Origin: Theobroma cacao
Taxonomy: Eukaryota > Streptophyta > Magnoliopsida > Malvales > Malvaceae
DNA length: 64,000 nucleotides
Direction: 5' to 3'
NCBI RefSeq assembly: GCF_000208745.1
Contig: NC_030851.1
Coordinates: forward strand, 7,040,627 to 7,104,626
Shown here piece after piece: positions 1 to 12,243 of the stretch. The notes below the pieces were generated by a model. It saw nothing but the letters and a program-made list of their open reading frames with translations, did not search any database and was not told the DNA's origin. Positions within the stretch are counted from its first letter, which is position 1. Every line of letters begins with the position of its first letter. A program made the position numbers and the translations under genes.

Positions 1-188
1 GATACAAATTTAAACCATGCATTGATGTTTTTATTTATATGCTAAATCTTTTGCCCATAATAGTATCACACTATTGCAGTTTTAAATGTCATAGCTTTCT
101 TACAGATGTTAGATCTTCTAGGTAAAATGGTTGGCTGAACTTATTTCACCAAAGAAATTAGTTTAATGAACTCCATGTGTATTTGCAG

Positions 189-554
189 GGAGAAGATGGT
201 TTATGCAGCATTGATCGGAAGCATGACAATGTAACAGGATTTGATGAGCTGAGGTTGGATGAAATAGAGCAGATAAATTTAAGCTTTGGTGGTGTACAAG
301 AATCTCCCTCGTTGCCAGAGGTTCCGGTAGATTTGGCTAATAATCCAGATATAGGAGGTGCTTATGGTTCCTCAGTTCAGTTTGAATCAGAAGCCTTGTT
401 AAATATGGCTGGCAAGCATCAGCTTACAACTGTTTGTGTGTGGTGTGGAACAGAGTTCGACCAGGAGGCTATTGATTCTGAAATACAATCAGATTCGGTT
501 GGTTACATGTGTCCGACCTGCAAGGGCAAATTTCTAGGCAACTCAATGCATTAA
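189..554 (+). CDS. Last exon of an unidentified gene with a C-terminal zinc-ribbon-like motif (5' part outside window)
   Basis: The exon opens after a good acceptor (TATTTGCAG, ending at 188) in phase 0 and runs 121 codons to a TAA at 552-554. The first two thirds are acidic and low in recognisable structure. The last 40 residues hold CVWC, then 25 residues later CPTC (starting VCVWCGTEF and ending MCPTCKGKF), a spacing typical of a zinc ribbon. I do not recognise the family with confidence. No upstream exon is visible in the first 188 bases. The spliced frame is open throughout with no lesion, so it is probably a live gene read from the left. The acceptor and phase are clear; the function is unknown. 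Confidence 0.65.
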   Translation, partial: GEDGLCSIDRKHDNVTGFDELRLDEIEQINLSFGGVQESPSLPEVPVDLANNPDIGGAYGSSVQFESEALLNMAGKHQLTTVCVWCGTEFDQEAIDSEIQSDSVGYMCPTCKGKFLGNSMH

Positions 555-3500
555 ACAGTGGTTCAGCCATGCCCTTTGTTTTGTATAGAAGGAAAAATAA
601 AAAAGAAAAAGAAGAAAGAAAAAAACAGTGGTTCGGCTATGAATTATCACCTCTCAGTCAAGCCTTTCATATTTGAGTTTTAGAACAGGAATTACTTGAT
701 GTGGGTAACTTCTATTAACTTTTTAATTGCCTATTGCTGAGCCCTTTGTTATGTTTTTCCTAGCTATTGACTTTGTATGGCTTCTGGCTGCTTTGATATA
801 TGTATATATCTTCTTAGATATTGGTATGTCTTAATTTGTTATTGTCTCTTATGCAAGATTTGTGCAAGTGGTTAGGTTATGTGAATTAGAGTAAAAAGTT
901 AACTCAAAAATAGAGATAAGGGCATAATAATTACAGTATCTTGTGAAGTAAAATGATAGATAAAGTACAGGAGTAGAATTTGGGGCAGAATAACGAATAT
1001 GATAAAGTCTTTTTATTCAGTGATCTGTTCAAATAGCTGATATATGATAGGTTACATGAAATCTTCGTAGACATTAGGGGTTCAAGAAAAGTAGCAGTCT
1101 GGGGTTTGTTTTTGATTGAAGAAAAAATTTCAGGGCCCGTTTCTCAACTAGGAGTGAAGCAGCCTAGTCGAGGGTCTATTTGGTTTCTGGCGCGGTGGCA
1201 GCAGATATAAATGCCTGCAGAAATCTCAGGAAACCAACTATTTTATAAAGAGAACAAATGGACAATTAAGTAGCTATCTTAGCATCTGACAATGCGCCAC
1301 AATCACCTAAGCAAGTCGTAGATTCATTAAGGCTTTAATGGTATAGTCTTTGTACCATGACTATTTTTCAATTCATAGATTTTGCTGCATACATCACATA
1401 TGATCTGGTAATTTGATGTGATCAAGTGGCAGCAAAGGTGGTAATTGATGTGTCAAATGCATCTGTTATAATTGAGGATTTTTTGGATATAAATAAAAAA
1501 TTAAGAGTTGGTTTGGATATGATAAAAGATTAGGAACTTAATCAGAAAAATGACCAAGGTCAGGGGCTTTGTTTGCCATTCATTAATTAAATACTAAAGG
1601 ATAGCATAATTTTGTTGACACTTGAAATATTCCTTGTACAACTTGGCAGAGCATTGTCGACATACAACTTGGCAGAGCATTATCGACTATCTTAAGAGTA
1701 GGCCACTAGAATCCTCGTTAAAACTGAGGGCTCAGCCTAATTATTAGTACTAACAACTGCCAATCATACTCAGCTATGGTGGATATGCTCTTGATCTGTT
1801 GTGAAGTTGCATGCATATTACTACTGTATCTGTATTGTATTTGTTTGACATGCTCTTGCTATAACTCAAGAAGTTGGTTTGTCGACTTGCATTTCAGTGA
1901 AACCCGAAACACGAAAGAATTTTGGTCTCATGTTCTGGACAATAACCTGGCTTCAACTTTCATCTGTAACATATTTAACCTTTCTAACTAATCTAGACTA
2001 GGTTGTCATATATATGTAGTATATTCACGTTCCACCGCTATATAACTGCCCGAACTTCTGTTGCTGTTTCAAAAGAGATAATATATCAATATCCTAACCA
2101 TTTGATCTGTAAAGTTTCCTGTTTCCTTTCATTTTGTTTTCTGTTATACCAATATTATACCTATATTATGACAATATGATTATTAGTACTACTCTTTGGT
2201 GTCGGCAAATGGAAGATGATGTCAATTGCTTACATGAATCAGTGGCACAGTGATATTCGACTTGCCCATCAATTTGTGAACCAGAATTAAACCAAAGGTA
2301 CCCTCGGATATCTTTGAATATAGAAAAGCTCATTTTGAGTTTGGATAAGATTTTTGAAAACCAAGAGCACTAAAAACATTGTTATTGGTCAAAAAAAAAA
2401 AAGAAATGAAAAGAAGAAAGCTATGAAATGAAATGAATTGTAAGCATTTGACCGCATCGAATTCATGATGGAAACTCCTCTAGTGGGAAAAGCATACTAT
2501 CGCACGAGATAAAGGCGTTCTCATACTGAGAGAACCTTAAATTAACGAAACCCCTTTTTTGATTTTTGGGTAAAAAGAAGCACCACTTTACTACAAGAAA
2601 AGCAATGCGAAAAGAATTTGAAACAGTGACTATTTCAAATTCCTAATGGGGAATCTCATGAATGGATGGATGTCCATTAACAAGACTTAAAATGCATTGT
2701 ACTTAGCTCAGGGAAGTTCAAACTTATGAATGCTGATGTGTCATTATAAAGAAAAAATCATAGCATGACCCTCCATACGACCTAGGGGTCTGCTTCGTGT
2801 TATAGATATTAGTAAGACAAAATAAAGAGAGAGAACAAATGGAAAAAAAATACAATTATATAAATCATTAAAATATTATCTTATAGGTAAGGGTTTAGGA
2901 TTAATTTAACCAATGGGTACGTGATCACTAAATTATAAATTAAAATTAGATAAACATATGTAATAAGTAGAATCAGAGAAAGCAGGAGTAAAGCAGAAGC
3001 CTTAATCTCATCTCTGTAAAAATAAAATTATATATAAATTGAAATATGGGATATTTTGCAACCACCCCCATGTGTGTATTTTTCAGTAAGGTACCCTGTC
3101 ACTGTATGCTTCATCTCTAAGACGAAGCAAGAATCAGACAAAGCAGGAGTAAAGCAGAAGCGTTAATCTCATCTCTGTCGTAGCCGCAGAGTTTGAAAGG
3201 AAAACGCATCTGATTCTTGCTCTTTATTCTTCAGTAGAATAAAGAAATGAATCAGTGGCCGAAAGGTTAAATAAATAAATCAATCACTAAAGTTTCTATT
3301 GGATGATCACAAAAGCTATGGCTTCACCTTGGTTTAGATTTTGAATTCCTTAAGGTTGTATATATGCTTCAGGAGCCTGCTCTAATTAATTTGTATAATC
3401 TCTTGATTGAATTAACGAATTTTCTTTTTACTGTTTTACGAATGTTATTCATTCAATCCACCTTGGTCTGTCTTAATTCGTCCAAATGTTTGGACATCAT

Positions 3501-4433
3501 TTGTTAATCGAACGTTAAAAGTTGAGCAACTTGGGCTTAATTCAGGAGGATTGGAATAAATCACCTAAAGTTATCCTTGTCTTTCAAAAACAAAAAAGGA
3601 AAAAGAAAGAGAGAAAGTCTCTAAATATCAAACTTAAGTCAATCCCTTAGAAAATGTCATGAGTGTATGATGAGTAGAATGATTAGCTAAAAGTCTTGAT
3701 ATCATTTAAGCCAATCTTATTAATTATATCATGGGTATATAAAGTAGAATGACTAGCTTTTTAATTAGTTTGGAGGCCAACCCATAATTCTAAAGGAAAA
3801 AATATTGTAGAAAACTAACAGACTAAATAATTAAGCAGGGAAAGTGATCAATATTTGAACATGAAATCTCCGGCTGTTATCTCAACTATATTTGATACCT
3901 AAGGAATTTAATTTGGTAATTTCATTTACCATCAAGCTTCTAATAAATTTACTCCCAGCGGACATAATTTTCTCTTTTAGTGTCGCATGATCCTATGCCT
4001 TATAATAAAGATAAATTGGACTCACACATCTGAACAGTGAGAATTAATGTATTAAACTAAGACAAACAAAAATAGCAAAGGGTCGGGGTCAAACCATCTT
4101 AATGGCTTGGGCATCAGCACATAAAATAGTTTGAACTCAACCAATAGAATGAAGAATCATAAGAGATTATGATTAGATTACATATCTAAATTTTGAATTC
4201 TAAAGTTGTAAATATAATATTTTTATATATATCCGCGCATAATAATAAGATAAAGTTAGAAGCAAGGAATGACGTAGTAGTGGCCCTTGGCCTTGTCTGG
4301 ACCTTTTCTCTCTGTTTTGTTATGTTCCATTTAGACTTCAAATAATAAGTTTCCTCCCAATCAGGCAGCGAACTTTTGCTCAGGCAGCGCACTTTTGCTC
4401 AGCCTCCAGGCTCGTAAATGCTGCAGAGGCGAG
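555..4433. other. Intergenic region and presumed 3' UTR / upstream region of first metacaspase gene
   Basis: I see no convincing coding sequence here. The first few hundred bases are presumably 3' UTR of the preceding exon. There is a purine-rich stretch near 590-625 and one direct repeat (listed separately). The short open frames have no plausible coding pattern. Confidence 0.5.
2970..3179 (+). repeat. Pair of ~49-bp direct repeats, about 160 bp apart
   Basis: 2970-3018 and 3131-3179 share GAATCAGA(G/C)AAAGCAGGAG followed by TAAAGCAGAAGC(C/G)TTAATC and CATCTCTGT, with about two differences. They flank about 110 bp of unrelated sequence. The origin is unclear; this could be a local duplication or parts of a transposon remnant. 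Confidence 0.6.
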
Positions 4434-6205
4434 ATGGAAATTAAAATCGTATGTCAGCGTTGCAGGCAAAAGTTTGCAGCGACAACCAATGCTGAGACAG
4501 TTGTTTGCCCACATTGCCGTAAGGTCAATCCAAATCGAACGTTACAGAAACGATCATCTACCGGAGAACATGGCAGGGTAAGTGCCCTGTTGGTAGGTAA
4601 CTGTATAAGGGAAACGCTGAAGAAAATACTGCGGGGCAGCACCCCAAAACCTGCTGCTGCTTTAGGGTCATCGTCCTCAACCATTTCCTCTAAGCTTTGT
4701 GCTTTGGACTACACTGGCCCACGGGCAAATAAACGTGCACTTCTTTGCGGTGTGAGTTATAAGAAGTGGAAGTATAAGCTCAAGGGGACCATAAACGATG
4801 TGTCAAATATGAAAGATTTGTTGACTCAATACTATGAATACCGGGAGGAAAACATTCTAGTGCTCACAGGTATTTATCATCAGCCTTACTGGTGTTGTGT
4901 TTTAGTAGATGTAGGATAAGTATGAAACAGAGCAAGTGAAGATAGTTTTTGTTATAACAGTAGGCTACATATGTCTGATATGCTTTGTTATAACAGTAGG
5001 CTACATATGTCTGATATGCATTGACCTAGATTATATGCATAGCAAAACTTAACAAGTAAGCCTTGAACAGTAGCTAAGCATAAGAATACATACTAATCAT
5101 CACATAAGTCATTCCCTAGATGCATACCTACCATAATTTGACTGAAGGCTAGCTGTTTGAATGCAAAATGGTCACTTATGATCTTAAGGTTAATAGCATG
5201 AACTGATGTAGTTTTCAATGCAAGTCCTATTTCAACATCAGGCTTTAGCTAGCTTGTGTACTTTAAGTTGCATTAATGGTCAAAGATAAAGCTTCCTTTT
5301 AACAAATTTTGTTGTACAGCTGAATGACTTTTCCCTTCTAACATTTAGAAAATGGATTGGTATTTGAGCTCACCCAATGAAAAAGCATTCATTTTATAGA
5401 AGATGAAAAAAACCTTTATAATTCCTTATTGTATCTAAGATTGAAGTATATGTAATTATCCAACGGTTGATGTAATTCTATATGTCCACACCATTAGCTG
5501 CGAAGACTCATATTAGAGTAAATTTGGGATAGGGAATATAGAATATCTTAGAAAATATGACAAATATATCTTAAATTATATCTTTTACGAAATATATGGA
5601 TATCAAATAATTTAGTACTATGCAAACATTTGATTCACTAATAGGTACTTATATTCTCATGTTTTAAAAACTAAATTCGTATTTCTTTATTATGTAAATT
5701 TCAAACTCCACCTATTAGGACGTCAGTAATTTATTTTTTTGCTCAAGTTTGACAAAAAATGTTTAATGTTTTGAACATTTATTATAATAAGATCAATATA
5801 TATATACACACACATTTGTATGCATCTATGTATGTTACAAGGCATTAATTAAATTTTTGGGGCTTGTAATGGATTAATACTCTTTGAGGTCTTTAACCCA
5901 ATTCACACCAGTACTTTCTCAAATTTTTTGTAACTTCAAAGTGAAATGATTAAAAATATATTAGAATTCGAATCATATTTACTTTATAATGGTAAAAAAG
6001 AATGAAGCTGCATGAGTGTCATTGTCTCATGCCATGTATATATATTTAACTGTTAGTATATATTGATGTACGTTTGATATAATTTATAGAAATGAAATAG
6101 GGTGAGAATGAAATATGATTTTGTTTGACCCATAGAATAAAATAGTGATAGAAATTTGAATAGCTATTTTGTTAGTTTGGTTTCTAGCATGTAATACACA
6201 CAAAA

Positions 6206-6259
<54 letters not shown>

Positions 6260-8028
6260 GCAATAATATTAAAATCTTGTTGAACTATGATGTTGGTTTG
6301 AGGGCATGGACCAACTCGGAGTTGCTTATTTTCATTCGAAATACATCCAGGGAATGAAACTTAAGTATTCAACTTATTCAAAGGGTGAAAAGATTGTCAT
6401 TCTAGTGAACAAAGAGCTTGTCCTGTCACTTATTGAAATGTTATAAGCAATTTCTCATACTATCAACGAAAGCCGAATTGATCCCGTTAACTTTTTAAAA
6501 GCAATCGATAAGTCATTACTTAATTTGAATAATTAACAGTGCTCTATATCTATTCACCAAACTGCAGAGGAACAGACAGACCCCCGACTTATACCAACAA
6601 AGGCAAACATCGAGCATTGCTTGAAATGGCTGGTGGATGACTGCCGGTCAGGAGATTCGCTGGTGTTCTACTACTCGGGACATGGCTTACGCCAACCCGA
6701 TTTCGATAATGATGAGCGTGATGGGTTCGACGAAACCATCTGCCCGGTGGATTTTCTGAGAGAAGGCATGATCCTCGATAATGACATCTATGCCATCATT
6801 GTTAAGCCGTTGACAGAGGGTGTCACGCTTCATGCCATTGTTGATGCTTGCCATAGTGGAACTATTCTTGATCTAGAGCACGTCTATAATAAAGAAAAGT
6901 GAGTTTCCACATACTTATAAATGTCCTAAAACTGATTGCTGCCATGCTAGTAATTGTACATAATCAGATTGGAGATTCTTTGCTCCGGGGGGTTAATGGC
7001 AGGGAAAAGTGGGAAGATAACAGTCCTCCATCAGGTGTGAGAAAACAGACAAGTGGTGGAAAAGCATATTGTATCAGCGCTTGCGAAGATGACCAGGTTG
7101 CCGCTGACACATCTGTGAGAGATTCCTAATTCCTTTTATTATGATTCTTTCTTTCTATTTGATTTTAGACTACAATTTCTAAAAATAATTTGTTTTTTTT
7201 TTAAAGCAAACAATTCCTGGTAATAGTTCATCAACTATTTGTGCAGGCTTTTAGTTCCAAGTCAATGAATGGTGCAATGACATTCATTTTAGTACGAGTT
7301 GTCAGAGAAAAATCAAGGATAACATACGGTGAATTACTTAACGAGATGCATGAGCGAATTAAGGAAGCTAACAAACAAGGATGCCTGGGTGATTCAAGAA
7401 TATTGAGTAGAATATTTGGCCCCAATCTCACACAGGTAATCTCTCCCTTTAAATAATTTACCTCAAGCACTCTAGACAATAAATACAAAGGTTTACATTT
7501 GAGAATTTAACTCAATGATAAGTGCAAATATCGATTTGTATGTTATAAAAATTGATATTTCTTAAATCCCCAGATAAAAGAAAAACATTCATATGCGTGT
7601 ATTCAAATATTGCTAAAAAAATTAATGAAATTATTATATATAGGATTATTAATTTATTATACTACATATATATATATATATATTTATGTATGCATAATTA
7701 TAGTTATTTCATTCCTATACAAGAGAGAACATTATGATTATTTGAATCTAAATAATATCCTTATCCTCCTACCACACTTTACTTTTACCTGAAGTATTGC
7801 TATATCATAGTTAATTAAAAAATTTATCCTAACCTTAAGTATTGCTATATTATAGAGCAAAATTATACACATAAAAAGTTACAAAAAGTTGTACTCTTTT
7901 TTCTTATTCATGTAAAAGTTTCTTAACATATATTACTGTGGCACTGGTTTTTTTCTGAATGTATACAGAAGCCTCTACTTTCAGCTTCTGAAGAGTTTGA
8001 CATTTACCAGAGGCCATTTAAACTATAA
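4434..8028 (+). CDS. Type I metacaspase (first of three in tandem)
   Basis: Type I metacaspases are cytosolic or nuclear Cys proteases that cut after Arg/Lys and take part in plant cell-death control and proteostasis. Exons: 4434-4869, 6568-6898, 7003-7114, 7247-7435, 7969-8028, all GT-AG and in phase, giving 375 aa. Residues 7-28 form an LSD1-type finger (C7, C10, C25, C28). A basic, Ser-rich linker follows, then the p20-like domain starting KRALLCGVSY near residue 107. The catalytic His184 lies in YYSGHG and Cys240 in DACHSG. The C-terminal p10-like part includes SISAC-type and GAMTF motifs, and the protein ends FDIYQRPFKL. The ATG chosen is the one that places the finger at the N-terminus; an upstream in-frame ATG at 4395 adds only an unrelated 13-residue leader. 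No lesion was seen. Intron 1 is 1.7 kb. Confidence 0.9.
4948..5019 (+). repeat. 36-bp tandem duplication in metacaspase intron 1
   Basis: Two adjacent copies of a 36-bp unit containing GTTATAACAGTAGGCTACAT lie at 4948-4983 and 4984-5019 and look identical. This is a recent slippage or duplication event just downstream of the intron 1 donor. Confidence 0.85.
6206..6254. repeat. Compound (CA)n(TA)n microsatellite in intron 1
   Basis: About nine CA units are followed directly by about fifteen TA units, roughly 310 bp upstream of exon 2 of the first metacaspase gene. It is likely polymorphic. Confidence 0.9.
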
Positions 8029-8899
8029 CTGTACGTAGTGGATCCTATTAAAGCAACGGGAAGTGTAACGGATTTTTCCTGGAGCGGTTTGAGAGCAGAA
8101 GCTTTCTATTCATTGCTGATCTTCAAGAAGTACTCTGATCATCAACTCATGGTTGAAGGAAACCTTTGCTCAAAGTACACTCCTATCGGTTCCCTTGGCA
8201 CGAAAACTGAAATAAAATATCTGATGACGAGTGTTTTTATTGTTCAAAGAATAGTTACCAGGAAATAAACAGTTTAGAAGATACCTATTCATCATCAATA
8301 AAAGAGATGAAATACGAGAGGAAAATGAAAAGAAATACTGAAGAGGACCGCTGCTATACCAAATGGTTTTCATTTGTCTTTGTTTGGCTGGTGCCAAGAT
8401 CTTGCCTTGTACAGTTTAGATGTAAGAAAAAATTCAAAAGGGCTAATTATGTTTTGTGTCTAACGCTTGACAATTTGTAACATTTGAGTAAAATTGTCTA
8501 TGATACCTGTAAAAATGTCCGTGTGAAGTGTAGGATTTGTGATAAAAGAAGTTCATTTTGTCAACCAACCTGCTCTTACTCTGTATCTCTCCAATATGAC
8601 AACAATCACGATTTTCTCATCATAATTGTCCTTGAAAAAGAAAAAAGAAAACCCCGTAAAATCTTCCATAAATTCTATTCTGGTAATTTGGAGTAGGATT
8701 TCTCTACTCCAAATCCCATTTCTCTATTAATCATGCAGACTTATGACTCTGGACATGTTACTCAACCATTCAAAAAACTACTCCCAGGAGGGGGAAGGAG
8801 TGGGGGAGGGCTAGGTGGAAGTAGTTGGGATAATCTCATGATGCCCTTTGATGGAGTTGGGTTGGCTGCCTTGAGGAAGGCAGGGATGTGAGGATTTGA

Positions 8900-10170
8900 T
8901 TAAAGAGGGGGACGGGTTGGTTTGTAGGTGTGAGTTGATGGAATTAGAGTGATGATCTGAAAGATCTGATGTTGGTGCTCACTTAGCTTTTGTATTTTCG
9001 ATGTTTCCATAGTGGGTGATGGATGCCATGGAAGTCTCTGGTCAATCAGGCGAGAGACTTGAAATGGCATCCTCATATGGGGAAGAAATAAAAACACTTT
9101 TCATAAAAAAAAAGGAGTGATGATCCAAAAGATCTGATGGTGTGTGGCTGGCCTTGGTTATTTCATTTCAGGTGCGACAGCTCTGTCATTTTCTGTGTGA
9201 TCTATGCTTACCACGAGGGACTAAGGGTTCAAAAAGTGAATGGGGTTGATCTGAAGGATGGTGGGACTTAAACCCGAATCAAGAGACTGGTTTGATTGAT
9301 GCTGCCAGGCAGGTTCCCAGTTATGAAACCTGCACTAGGCCTCCTTTTTGAGTTCAGGCTGTTAGTCTTTTGGTTCTGGCGTATTTTTTGTTCACGGGGG
9401 CTCGGTTTCTCACGTAATTGATGTGTAAGTGGCGGGGTTGGTTTTGAAGTGTATGGGGACGATGGGTGTGTTGCTCTTCAAGGTTTGGTGGGTAGGCATT
9501 TCTGATACCATAGAGCTTGAAGATTTTTTGAAGAAAGCCTACAATCCCCATGTGCGCGGACCAGAACCGACTGGACTGTGTGGGCTATGTGCGTAATGTT
9601 AGTTTTTTGTCTGCGTATTAGTCTTGACAAGCATGAGGAGTGCAGGGGTAGTTGGTGGACCAAGCAGAGAGGACTGTCGAAAGAGTGAGGTTGACTCCAT
9701 GATGTGGTTATGTTTTTGCGTTGGTTGTATTTGCTGAGAGGAACTGGGTCTGTTATTGTTTACCTGCCCAGTTTTTTGCTTAGGGGTAGGTCGCTGCGAT
9801 TTTTTGTTTGATGCAGAATTGGTTGAGTTTGACGAAAGCGGCCAATACCTTTCTGAGCGGGGAATAGCTTTTGTAATTGTACAGATCCTTTTTCGCCCAA
9901 ACCAGATGTTATGCCATAAGAAATAGTCTTGGGCCAAATAAAAAAAACAAAGGCAGGTGTGCTTAGATCACGGGATTTGCTGAATGTATTCCCTTGTCAC
10001 TTCCTATATGCCGAGTTCTTCGTTCTCTGGTGTAACTGCTGCTGGAAGTTGCATTAGTGGAACAGTTGCTGTGTATTCTTTTCTGATCATGTTTTTGGGT
10101 TTGAGCCAATTGTGTGACTGCTTCAATTGTGAATATTGCCAGTGTCCCGTGTGTGGTCTTCAACGGGTGG
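8900..10170 (-). mobile_element. Possible decayed LINE-type RNase H / zinc-knuckle-linker relic
   Basis: On the minus strand, read in shifting frames, there is an FLWHNIWFGRK segment (about 9,900), a stretch resembling LLMLVKTNT (about 9,620) and GIVGFLQKIFKLYGIRNA (about 9,500). Together these recall the order W-x-x-W-x-R, then 'K-NTDA', then 'G-F-K-I' seen in the RNase H end of plant non-LTR elements. Frameshifts and stops separate the pieces. A separate A-rich tail on the plus strand near 9,095-9,112 hints at a second, oppositely oriented insertion. The assignment is by eye and weak. Confidence 0.3.
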
Positions 10171-10708
10171 CGAAATACATGCAGCTTTTTCTTGTGGGTA
10201 TATATATGTGATCATTTTGTGTTGTAATTGAGACTGTTAGGCTGCAATTAGTGTGGTTGTGCAGATTTCTAGCAATGTTGCGTAAAATTAAGCAAGTGGG
10301 GGCTGGCTAGTCGTACCTTTAGAATGTGCTGTATGGAACCTGTACATATTGGTCTGGTATGGTCCAATTTTGATGGTTTTAATTAGGTCGATATGCCCTG
10401 TTGGGTGTTAGGCATAAAGGCTTGAAATCCTCCTTTAATTTGTTCCTTGAACAATCAACGTATAATAACAATCAACGTTAACCTTTAAAAGAAAAAGCTG
10501 TAAAAGATTAGCAACTATACCAAAATTATGCTTACTTGCTTAGTATATACAAAAGAGAGAGCAGAAGTTGACGTGAGAGAAAATTTTAATTTAATATTAT
10601 TTATATTGTCTATGGTTAAAGAATATGTATCCTAATTATTACCAATGTATATTATATATGGATGAATGTGTTCTCCAGTTTAATTACTTGTGTTAACCTA
10701 CACTATAG

Positions 10709-10884
10709 GTCAAGATTGACAAGCGATTCCCTTTGGATGAGGTGCACTATGGATCAGACAAAAACTCAACAGCAAATAGAAGATGATAGGGTCGAGGTCA
10801 AGATCGACAAGCGATTCCCTTTGGATGAGGTGCACTACGGATCAGACAAAAACTCAACAGCAAATTGAAGACGACAGGGTCGAG
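10709..10884 (+). repeat. 88-bp tandem duplication
   Basis: Copies at 10709-10796 and 10797-10884 share GCGATTCCCTTTGGATGAGG and end AGGGTCGAGG, with only about seven differences. A frame is open across most of the pair. The composition (more GC than its AT-rich surroundings) suggests a fragment of a former coding sequence, possibly a retroelement gag, but this is not established. Confidence 0.8.
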
Positions 10885-12243
10885 GCTAATGGGAATTTTG
10901 GGGGGATTTTGTTTACAAAATATTAATGGGAATTACATTTAAATTTATAAGTTTCATAAAGGAATGGTGCAAAATGAACGCAAAAGTTATATGAATTGAT
11001 CTGTATATATGCACTAGCTAGCTAGATGCATGGCATATTGGCATTTGGTTCTGTCTAGTACAGGAGGTGGTATTACAATCCTAAAAGAAGTATATTAGGC
11101 CAAAGGAAAAGAAGAAAATGTCAAAGCATTTCAATGGACAGGTGACAAATCACACATTTTAAATGGATTTCCACTACAAAAGGGAATATATTTCTCTAGA
11201 GAAATCTTCATGTTTTCTTTGCATATATATATGTGTCTGTGAAGCATATGTACTTGTACTTGTTAAAGCTTCTCTCCACTATAGTCGCTTAAAAGAATGT
11301 TTGGTTTAATTTAGCTGCAAAAACTCGTCAAACGTCTAGAAAAGCAAAAGTAAACAAAAAGAGTTCAGTTTAGTTGATATTTTGCTGTTTTATTTTTTCT
11401 TAAATTTCTAAACAAAAAGTAAATGTTATGTTTGATTGCACATAAGTCAAAATTATTTTTTAAAAAATACAAATTAAGATTTTCATCTTACTTTTACATA
11501 TAAAAAAATAAAATTTATTTATTTTTAATAAATGATTATAATTTTTTGAAGAAGCAATTAATGATTATAGTTGATTATTTTTATTTCTTTTTTAAATACA
11601 TGTGATATTTTTATTATTATTTTTATATAAAAAAAGAGTATCACAGCTTGAACTTAGTTATTCTTACCCGTCTATCTTTTATCACTTGAGTTAAATCCTC
11701 AACCCAGTGCCAAAAGGCTAAATTCACTGTATAGTTTTTCTGTGATTAATACAAATATTTTGTTGGTTGAGAAAAAAAATTTACTAGAACTGTTGTTGTG
11801 GGATTGGGACAGATTTAAATAAAAATAAAATAAAATACTTAAAAGAAATTTAAAACCATAACATATTATATATAAAAGCGAGCTAGATTCCAATAGCATG
11901 TTGCATATAGGATAGCATAAATCTTAGAACACTTTTTGATGAGCACATCATGACACTTTCAATAATCAACTCTTTGTATTTTCAGATCATTTTTTTTTAA
12001 AGGAGAAACACTTTGCACTTTACAGATTGTGCTCTTCAATTACTTGATTTATATATTTATTAATTAATCTCATTGTTAATTTGATGCTTATAAAAGCCAA
12101 AGAACAGTCACCCACATCTATGAATAATCCTAGGGCTAACCGTGTAGAAATATATTGGTTACCTTTGGTTCTTAACCGTAATCAAGATATTCAAACTAAC
12201 CCTCTCTTTTTCGGTGCCAAAACCTTACAGGGCATCGGCAACA

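Larger units (their letters stand above)
8029..12243. other. Spacer between metacaspase genes 1 and 2
   Basis: This begins with the 3' UTR of gene 1 (an AATAAA-like string near 8297). It then holds transposon-like debris (8.8-10.2 kb), a 88-bp tandem duplication at 10.7 kb and a very AT-rich tract (about 11.4-11.9 kb). A 10-bp inverted repeat (TTTGGAGTAG at 8687, CTACTCCAAA at 8704) could form a small hairpin. I see no intact gene. Confidence 0.5.
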
